DNA of 64,000 nucleotides. Source: Aphrophora alni. Taxonomy: Eukaryota > Arthropoda > Insecta > Hemiptera > Aphrophoridae. The position numbers and the translations under genes were made by a program. A model generated the notes under the pieces. That model was not told the origin of the DNA, did not search any database, and worked only from the letters and a program-made list of their open reading frames with translations. The DNA is taken from contig OY740765.1 in the NCBI GenBank assembly GCA_963513935.1, positions 72,237,638 through 72,301,637 of the forward strand. The letters are read 5' to 3'. Shown piece after piece: positions 56,136 to 64,000 of the stretch. How positions within the stretch are numbered: the stretch's first letter is position 1; every line of letters starts with the position of its first letter.

Positions 56136-59100
56136 ATGGATTACTCCACGCTTACAAACAATCAAGTTTTAGAGATTTTACATGACGACTGTGATTCAAA
56201 ACTGGAAGATAGTGACAATTTTGATTCTGATGAAGAAATAGAAAACCTGAAGTCTATTTCAATATACTTAATAATGCCGTAGTTTTACAAACACATGTAC
56301 TGTTTATGCTATAGCAATTATTAATGATAAATACTACTTACTCACGTTACATACATATATTGATATTTATATTGAAACTACAAGAGCAAATTCTTATTAT
56401 GTGTATTTCATGCAGTTTCAATAATTGATTTTCTTTTGAGTGATCTTTGGTTTAACAGGTATTAGACGATGTTAGTCTGAATAAAACAAAGAGTTAGGCT
56501 TGTTTCAGAGTATTTATAACATTTTTCAATTATGGTATCTAATTTTAATATTTTTAAAAGAAATAAAATATTATAGAAAACGATAATAAATTGTGTACCT
56601 ACAACATTTTTCCAACTACACCTAATTTTTTTTAAACTGTTACTTCTGCAGACTTGGTTTAATTTTGTTATTATATATGTATTTCTTTTTTTATTCAGAT
56701 GTCTTGTATTGGGAAGAGCAATTTGATGAAGATCTTTCTTTGGAAGACTTTGTATCTGATATACCACAACCTGGTATTATGTTTATGGAAAATGCGCCAA
56801 TGATACAATTCTCAGACAAGAAACGGATGTGAGAAATGGAGTTCTCACACTATTGAAAGAGCTCCAAATTGCCCAATTTTCGAACGGGCTGCTCTATTAG
56901 ATGTTGAGTCTATCTCATTTGATTGCTTCAAATTATTGCTTGATTGCAACATTGTGCGACGTAAAATTGGAGACTAACAGGTATGCTTAATAATACAATT
57001 TCTAAATTGAGAAGGGCAAACCAATTGAAACCACATATTGTTTGGCACAAGAGGTCAACTGTAACTATATGCAAGGTGTGGAAATCTTTTTTAATTATTT
57101 TATTTATGTGTTTTATTCACAAGTCAGATATAAAATCATACTGTATTTAAATATCAAGTATTCGTTCAACGTTCTCCAAAAATTTAAGTCATGACCTAGA
57201 TCCACATAGATACTTGGTATGTTTCATTTAAAAAAATAACAAAAAGTATATACCTTCTAACTAGGAAATTTATGAAATATTCTTCAAATAAGACCTTATA
57301 TTGATTTTTTGTTAGAGACATTCAAATCATCTTGTAATACTCAATTTTTGAAATTTGCTTTGAGATTTGAAACATGAAAATAAAAAAGGGAATTATATGA
57401 TTAGTCTAAAGAAAAGACAACGTAAGTCAAATTAATGACTCTAAAAAATATTTGAGACAAGGGAAAGAAAAATTAAAATAGATTTCCAAAATATAAATTT
57501 AAGGTAAATAATGTTTAGTTATAAGATATAATAAATATTGAAGTGAAAGATTATTTTGTGAAAATAGACGATGCTTGTTGTCAAGCAAAATGATTTGGAC
57601 AGTGTCCATGGGACCAGAAATGTGTATTGAAAGTATGCTGAGTTGGTAGATCTGAAAAGGACGCTTAGTTTGAGATGCTAGGAATAAGTTGAGTTCTAAA
57701 CTGGCGTCTGACTTGATCAGACGCATTTTTCATTGAAAATATTTTGTGAACAATGTAAAATTATAATGTTTAACAGTTGTAAGTCGGCGTCTGAAATGGT
57801 AAGACGTGTTTTTGAGTTGAGTCTAGAGGCGGCGTCTGAAATGGTAAGACGCATTTTTGTGTGTGGAAAGGTACAATTTTTGTAGAACAATGTAAGGTAA
57901 AGTGAAAGATTATGATTTAAAAAATGAACGATTAAAGACAGTGTGTATTATTGAGAAGTTGTTGTTCTAAAAAACTGTAAAAAATAGACATTAGGCTTCT
58001 TAAAAGCAAAATGGACAATGAAATAAGAAAGCGTTGACGTGGTAGAAAATGTACTAGTTTTATGTGAACAATTCTAAAGGTGTTTTAATAAAAGAGACAG
58101 TGGACTTTGTTTATCTGAACTTTAAGTGAATAAAAGAGAAAGAACACGGGATAGTTTACGAATAGTGAATTCCCAATGGAGATTATCAATCTTTTCACAA
58201 ATGCGAGGAATGGCAGAATTCTGTCATCAATTAGGAGGCTTCACGTTACAAAGTGGTAACATATACAACAGACAATATCAATACCATTTTATAAAATTGA
58301 AACAATATTATTTTATTCATGTTGCACAAAAACATTAATTGTAGAATTTTTATATATAATTAAGATGTTCTAGTATTTTGTTTGTTTAGTAAATGTAAGT
58401 GCTTTTTAGATAAATGATTTTTTTTTTTTTTTCAAAATAATAATATAAAATTTTAAACTCAATTCAGAAAATAATTCAAGATAAATTTAAACTTAAAATG
58501 AGACAAAACGTTCTCATAATAGAATCATTGTTAATTGAAGTTGCAACTATATTAAAGTAAATCATGTATTAAAGCTTTTAAGTCTCTTCAAGACAAACTT
58601 TTATTATAATTGATAGGATACAATATCTAATGATTGATTTATGTATTTGTTCTATAATTTGTGTTTAATAAAAAGATGTTCAGTTTCAGAAAAATAAATA
58701 AAGATTTTTTTATTTACCAGATAACCACTGTTAGTAGACTTAAAAAAGAAACACGACCCTGAGAACATTCTAATTCAAAGTAAATTTTTGTATTTTCAAA
58801 ATTGATGAGTTAATTCCATCTGGCGCCCTTAGCTGAGCAATTTTTCATAAATTCTTTAATGTTAATTAGAAGATTTCACCTTTTTATTTAATATTTACAA
58901 TCTTTATCTTCATCTGAAAATCTTACAGTGAATGAAAGTATTTGTCCATTTAGAGGTTGCATCAATTTCAGAGTGTATATGAAATATAAACTGAAAAAAT
59001 ACGGATTAAAAATGTACATTCTGACTAGGTTAAATCTGGATATGTTTTGATATTTATAACTTATACAGGGAGAGAAAATGTTGTTAATTCAACAGTGGCA

Positions 59101-59800
59101 TTATTTGATAAGCTTTTGAAAGACTATTTTTGGAAAATCACACAGTTTAGATGGATAGGATCTATTCAAGCTCCAAAGTTCATAACTGCTGTTGGAACTG
59201 TTAAAAAAAATCGAAAATGTATGCGAAAAGATTTGAACCCCTTAAAAATTCAAAAAGGTGAAATGTCTTTCCAACATTGGAACAAATTGTAAATGGAAAG
59301 GTGGTTGAGATGTATTTGTATTTTTGACAAAGCATGTGACAACATGAACAGAATCTGGAGTAGATAGAGTAAAGCCTGACTGCTTTCTAGATTACAATAT
59401 AAAAAAAAAACAATAGTAGATCATAATGATCAAATTATTAGCTACCATCTATTCAAAACAATAACTAAGAAATAACATTTTTTTTCTCTACACTTTTATA
59501 ATCCACTGTAAATGCATACATATTGTACACAAAATTCAAACTCTCTAATGGAAAAATGCATATGGAACAATCCATGTTACATATTGGTGAGGGGAATGGT
59601 CATAGTTGTAAAAAAAGGAATGAAAGCTCTCTAAAATCATCCACTACTGATCACCTCATAGGTCGACATTTTCCAGAGAAAGTACCACGAACGGATAAGA
59701 AAGAGAGACCAAGCCGATCTTGTAAAATGTTGGACAAGAAGAAAAAAGAAACTGGGAAGTGGACAAAAAGAACATGACATATTATTGTTTTTCCTACGAT
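56136..59800 (+). pseudogene. piggyBac transposase, split by a solo LTR
   Basis: Acidic N-terminus MDYSTLTNNQVLEILHDDCD at 56136. After a possible intron (acceptor ttattcag near 56699) come VLYWEEQFDEDLSLEDFVSD and NIVRRKIGD, the latter matching the IVRRIVGETNRYAQ region of this family, then EGQTN-K-PHIVWHKR. The LTR follows. From 58905: VNESICPFRGCINFRVYMKY (first catalytic Asp lost, now Asn), KKYGLKMYIL, NSTVALFDKLLKDYFWK, AVGTVKKNRKCMRKDLNPLK and KGEMSFQHWNKL. Finally at 59640: IGRHFPEKVPRTDKKERPSR, with the finger reduced to SCKML. Many stops and shifts. Confidence 0.85.
57333..58899 (+). mobile_element. Solo LTR, copy 2 (1567 bp)
   Basis: Begins TGTAATACT and ends TTTACA with a 4-bp duplication ATCT (57329-57332 and 58900-58903). 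It aligns along its length with the copy at 33595-35075 (for example aatagatttccaaaat, ataaaaagatgttcagtttc, ctggcgccc with gagcaatt). Three near-palindromic words of the form gcgtctga-n-tcagacgc or ggtaagacg stand at 57704-57724, 57786-57806 and 57832-57852, spaced about 45-80 bases apart in the presumed U3. They could be transcription-factor sites. Confidence 0.9.
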
Positions 59801-60192
59801 GTTGGTTTGTAAATTCCTAAGTATTTTGAAATTTATCACAGAAGGTCAAATTATTAAAAATAAAACAGTAAATTATAATTTTTACGTTTAAATATTTATT
59901 GTTACCAAATTATTTAATTTTTTAAATAAATTTTGAACTATTCAATCAATACATATAGTGTAAAATGTTTTTTGTTTACATAGTCAGTACCTTTCTTTAA
60001 AAAAATAATAAATATACAAAATTAATATTGTATTGTATTTAAGCATTATTTTAGAATAAAATGCATATTTTACACTGGTGCAAAAGTTATTTGTGTGTGA
60101 ATATAGGCTATTCACCAAATTTTAAAAAATGGCAACAAAAACCCCTGGACTACAGGTGAAAATCATGCATTAAAAAGCGAGTCCTCAAAGTG

Positions 60193-61283
60193 TTAAAGAT
60201 TAAAATTATTTTAATACAATGTATTTCACTTTGGGTCTCTGCACTCCAAAATTTGGCAAACTCTTGCTTGGCTTTTAAAATATCAAGTAGAGTTACTGAA
60301 TAATGTTAATTAAATACAGAGATTTTAAAAGGTTAAAACTACAATTTTGTGATGTAGTTGGATAAAGATAATAGGAAACTTAAAAAGAATACTATTTTAC
60401 TTAATTATTTTCAAATAAAATATTTATACACCTAAATCTACTTTTGGGGGTAGATTGTTCCTTTATATAAATGTACAATCTCTACCCCTAAACACAATTC
60501 CTTCTTAATCTATCAAAAACACAAACAAAATTAGTTTCCCATTTAATTAATTAATCATATTTAAATAAACTTTCACACAAAATATTTTCCCTTTCTATAA
60601 TAGAAATGTTCAAAAAGAAAATTCTATAAATATTACCTATGGAAACATAAAAGTATAGCTGTCTTCTACAATTGTAGATAAAGGTCAATATTTTTGTAGG
60701 AAGAGTGAAAAAGCCATGAATTTTATTCTTGGAGATGATAGAACATACTTTAAGAATTATTAGCAAAAGAAAAATACTTGATTATTTCTTTTCCTCAAGT
60801 AGATAATAGTTGATATAAACCCTTGTTTTCTGCTATAAAAACTGCAAAATTAAATACAAACTAATTTGTTGTGAGGTTATGATCATTCTTGGAGTATTCG
60901 TGTATTATTGTTTATTTATTTTAAATCCTCATACTTAATAGTTAATACTGGAAATTTTCTTTAAGATTGATTGATTATTAGGAGATATACACTTTTTTCT
61001 TTTGAGAAGATGTAAATTGCGTCAGAGGCCTCTGAAAAGGAAAACACAATTTTTGCATAAATTTTAAATGACTATAAAATGAAAACCACATGAGTTAAAA
61101 AAAAATATATAATTAATTAATTTGGTGTGGTTTCATATCTATATAAAAGCATAAAGGATACTAAGTTACATCAAAATTTGATATGATGGGTGTCAAAATT
61201 CATCAATGGTTCAGATTGTAGATAACAGATTTCTGATTCTATCCTAACATTTCAATGAAAGATGAATTTACATAATCTATATA
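60193..61283. other. No gene; one short hairpin
   Basis: AT-rich sequence. At 60445-60490 gggggtagattgt faces acaatctctacccct. I see no coding, TE-end or tandem-repeat signal otherwise. Confidence 0.65.
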
Positions 61284-62487
61284 CAAGGTGTTTATAAAGA
61301 CTGGACACATAGGGATATCATCTGTTAACAATTATGATGTATATAAAGTCTGGTCACATAGAGATATCAGCTGTTAACGATGATGGTGTTTATAAAGTCT
61401 AGTCACATAGGGATATCAGCTGTTAATGATTATGTTTATAAAGTATAGACACATAGGGATATCACCAGTTAACAATGGAATCAGCTGAAGTTTTTGAACA
61501 TGATTTTTCATATTGTAAAATTTAACCTTGTTTCACACATTTTGGATACCTTAAGGTTTACTCTAAGTTATTACAATGAATGAACGTTTTGATTCCATTT
61601 TTTAGAGTGGACCAGATGGCTGGTCATCTCGATAAGTGGAAGCCCATTTTAATATCATTCACCCTGATAGAGATGAAATTTCTACATAGGCTTAATGACG
61701 ATGATCTTGATTGTTGCATGGAAACGTGTACATGGTTTACAATTGGATACCAATCCTAAGTTTACACAAAATTGTGTCTTTCTTTAGCAATGAAGCTCTG
61801 TTTTACATAATGGAGAAGTGAATACAGAAAACGTGGTACACTGGTCAAAAACCAATTCGTAGTGGTTTTCTCCTACTAAACATCAAGGAACAGCTAAATT
61901 GATAGTATGGTGTGGAATGTGATGTAGACATGTTTTTAGTTCATTTTTCTTTGAAAGTAGTGTGATTGGTGATTCATATTTGGCTATGTTAGATGTTCAA
62001 TGCCTGTAATTGACTTATTTCAGGAAGGAAGTTCCAAATGGTTTCAACAAGATGGTACACCTGCCCTATTAAGCATTCTCAGTGAGGTGGATTCAAATTT
62101 TCCAAATTGGATGGAATGCCATGCCATGAACAATAATGAGCTCCTTGGTCCCCTGATTGAATCCACACTCAATTTCTGTTTTTAGAGCATGTTAAAAACA
62201 AAGGTGTGAGGTGAAAATAATAAATATGGATCATCACAAGCAAAGGAACACTGAGGCCTGTGGAAAGATTAGACACGATACAGCATTGTTTGAGCGCATT
62301 CACAATAATTTTGCTTTCCGCAGTGAACAATGGAGAGCACTTTGAACACATTCTTTAACAAATTTTCTGCTTATTTGGTTTGTTTTATGTAATTTAATAA
62401 CTAAATTGTTACATTTCATTAGGCATAAATAAAACATTATGACACTATTATCATTTCCTTATGTGCCAACACTTTATAAACACTTAA
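61284..62487 (+). mobile_element. Tc1/mariner-type element (1204 bp) with a reiterated left end
   Basis: TA flanks both ends (61282-61283 and 62488-62489). The left terminus, aaggtgtttataaagactgg, matches the complement of the right terminus (ccaacactttataaacactt). The left end is repeated four times as an approximately 48-bp unit (61284-61475) containing tataaagtctggtcacatag and gatatcagctgttaac. The right end has one copy. A transposase relic fills the middle. Confidence 0.88.
61620..62345 (+). pseudogene. Tc1/mariner-superfamily transposase, decayed
   Basis: Frame-hopping recovers a run of catalytic-domain words: NTENV, LIVWCGM, VFSSFFFESSVIGDSYLAML-like text, then VIDLFQEGSSKWFQQDGTPA (second catalytic Asp), DSNFPNW, a degraded third block near 62120-62180, RHDTALFERIHNNFAFRSEQ and WRAL before TGA (62343-62345). 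The helix-turn-helix half is not recognisable. It differs from the 52330-53340 relic in sequence but belongs to the same superfamily group. Confidence 0.8.
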
Positions 62488-62789
62488 TATATAAAAGCAA
62501 AATGTACTATATACAGATATTTAGAAAGTTACTCTTTATTTATTATTTAGAAAAGACTTTATTTTGAACACTACTCTGCCCCACATATATTTTAAGGTTT
62601 TAGCCACATTTTCCTCTCACTGTGCTTCCAAATTAGAAAATCAGTCTTTTCATACTTTCCTGGATGGATTCAACATAGGAGCTACCTAAATGCCAAATTT
62701 TAAGTCTGAACCACATCTGGAAATAACCAAACATTTCGACAAGTCAGAGAATCAATCAGTGATGACATGTAGCTTTATAAAACATATGA

Positions 62790-64000
62790 AGTGTATATAT
62801 AGATGAATTGTATACATAGACGAAGTGTGTGGTTAAATATAGAGTGTATTTAGATGAAATGTGTACATTAGGTGAAGAGCATATAGAAGAAGTGAGTATA
62901 TGATGAAGTGTGTCCATAGATGAAGTGTGTAGATATAGTGTGTAGATGAAGTGTATATGGAGTGATCAAAAAGTCAGTATAAGGCCCTTTCATTTTTGAA
63001 CAGGTTTATATACAACATTGAAACTAACGGAAACCTTGTGGGACAACAATAGCTACTGTTGTAAGATTTGGCCACCCTTCAAAATTTGGGGGGCATGGTA
63101 GGAGGGAGGTAAACATTTTTAAATTTAAAAGTCTTGTGGCACAATATTTTAAAACTTATTAAAAAAACAAATCCATTGGTGAAGTTTTTACTTCAATACA
63201 ATGATTGGTAACAAAATGGTTGATGGTAAAAGTTTAAATAAAATAAAAGAGAACATTAAGAGACACTTATTTTCAAGTATAGTTATTATTATTAATAATG
63301 TAAGAAAACTTTTTGAAATACATTTAAAAAAAAATCCTATGAGTGCTGTTCAATTTGTCTTCATAAATCATTAGCTTTAAAACTGGTGTGCTCCAAGCTT
63401 TAATATTATTTGATAACTTTTACTTACTAGCAATTTTCTCTTTTATTTTCTTTAAACTTTTACCATCCAATATTTTGTTACCAATCATTCTATTGACTAA
63501 ATACTTCACCAATATATTTGTTTTTTTTAATAAGATTTAAAATAATGTACCACATGCTATACCTTTACATTTTAAAATGTTTACTTCTCCTCCCCATGCC
63601 CCATAATTTTGAATAGGGGCCAAATTTTACTTACTAAGGTAGCTAGTGTTGTCCCACAGGATTTCCATGAGTTTCAATGTTGTATCTAAACCCATTAAAT
63701 AATGAAAGGGTCTTATTTTCATCACTCAGTGTAATACATGAAATATATTACATAGAAAAAAAAAATGTATATAGATGACATGTGAACATTAGATGAAGTG
63801 TATAGAAAAAGTATGTATATAGATCAAGCGTATATGAAGTATACGTAAAGAACAATAAAGATTCATGTTCTGGAGGTCTAGATCATATCTAGAGTACACA
63901 TAGATAAAGTGTCTACACAGATAAAGTTTAGTGTATACATTAAGGGAAGTGTATACATTGGAAAAAAATTATATAAATGAAGTGAACACGTTAGATGAAG
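62790..64000 (+). repeat. Minisatellite M3 (short unit, about 20-25 bp), split by a long-TIR element
   Basis: Units around tagatgaagtgtgtacat and variants run over 62790-62959 and 63740-64000, continuing off the window edge. The unit length is irregular. From 62490 to 62789 I see no feature. Confidence 0.8.
62960..63727. mobile_element. Long-TIR (foldback-like) element (768 bp)
   Basis: gagtgatcaaaaa on the left and its approximate complement ending atcactc on the right open arms of about 280 bp. Left words atacaacattgaaact, ttgtgggacaacaatagcta, ccattggtgaagttttt, atgattggtaacaaaat and gatggtaaaagtttaaa all have complements in 63420-63690. Over 70 percent of the element is stem. No coding capacity, and the target duplication is not certain. 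Confidence 0.88.

Larger units (their letters stand above)
55903..60192 (+). mobile_element. Full-length dead piggyBac element (4290 bp) containing a solo LTR
   Basis: TTAA (55899-55902) then tactttgaggacttg on the left; gagtcctcaaagtg then TTAA (60193-60196) on the right: terminal repeats inverted with one or two differences. Subtracting the LTR at 57333-58899 gives about 2.7 kb, a usual size for an autonomous piggyBac. Its terminal word differs from those of the P1/P2 and 53802-54654 families, so several piggyBac lineages have been active here. Confidence 0.92.

Overview
The window is AT-rich animal DNA, almost certainly from an arthropod and probably an insect. It is a graveyard of transposable elements laid over the 3' end of one recognisable host gene. 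Split genes with canonical splice sites, AATAAA signals, microsatellites, and piggyBac, Tc1/mariner, pogo, Penelope, non-LTR and LTR remnants all point to a metazoan nucleus. There is no sign of bacterial gene organisation.

Host gene: three minus-strand exons (35753-35875, 25978-26184, 23926-24087) join in phase. They encode the last pore-domain part of a mucolipin (TRPML) lysosomal cation channel: transmembrane segment 5, the pore with its NGDDM filter, transmembrane segment 6, and a short tail ending in a CCC cluster. A poly(A) signal lies at 23811-23816. I did not find the upstream exons; they should lie at higher coordinates, inside or beyond the repeat-filled right half or past the window end. 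Everything between these exons is intron filled with repeats.

Left part (1-23800): the 3' half of a barely decayed piggyBac element (1-1641), a mariner remnant, a pogo-type miniature element (3453-4097), a long inverted repeat (4700-5445) and a TTAA-flanked miniature element (6758-7427). Next comes a very large degenerate minisatellite (unit about 53 bp, 7830-20550) that changes polarity several times and has been split by insertions. One insertion carries an intact 640-residue minus-strand ORF with a DDE/DDD-like core. Another is a pogo/Tigger remnant. Two more are opposite-facing copies of a TTAA-flanked piggyBac-type non-autonomous family, called P1 here. A second minisatellite (about 41 bp) lies just beyond the 3' end of the mucolipin gene and is split by a pogo element and by a 945-bp element with very long terminal inverted repeats.

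Mucolipin introns (24088-35752): P2 (a relative of P1), tandem repeats, two Tc1/mariner remnants (one a 1.7-kb long-TIR element inserted into a P2 copy), a perfect 66-bp palindrome, a 42-bp minisatellite, and a P1 copy split by a 1481-bp solo LTR.

Right part (36000-64000): a family called AB here, with hairpin-forming ends and a decayed protein of unknown family. One copy is at 36792-40137, a related short element at 40243-41733, and an inverted copy begins at 41742 and ends near 55645. The inverted copy has been expanded by Penelope-like sequences, a 5'-truncated non-LTR element and a P2 copy. It also holds a mariner element (50820-54919), itself interrupted by a piggyBac derivative (53802-54654). 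Then follow a complete but dead piggyBac (55903-60192) containing a second solo LTR (57333-58899), a mariner element with reiterated left ends (61284-62487), and a long-TIR element (62960-63727) inside a third minisatellite that runs to the window end.

The only intact long reading frame is the 640-residue protein. The only clear host coding sequence is the mucolipin exons. All comparisons were made by eye within the window or from memory of protein families; no search was run.
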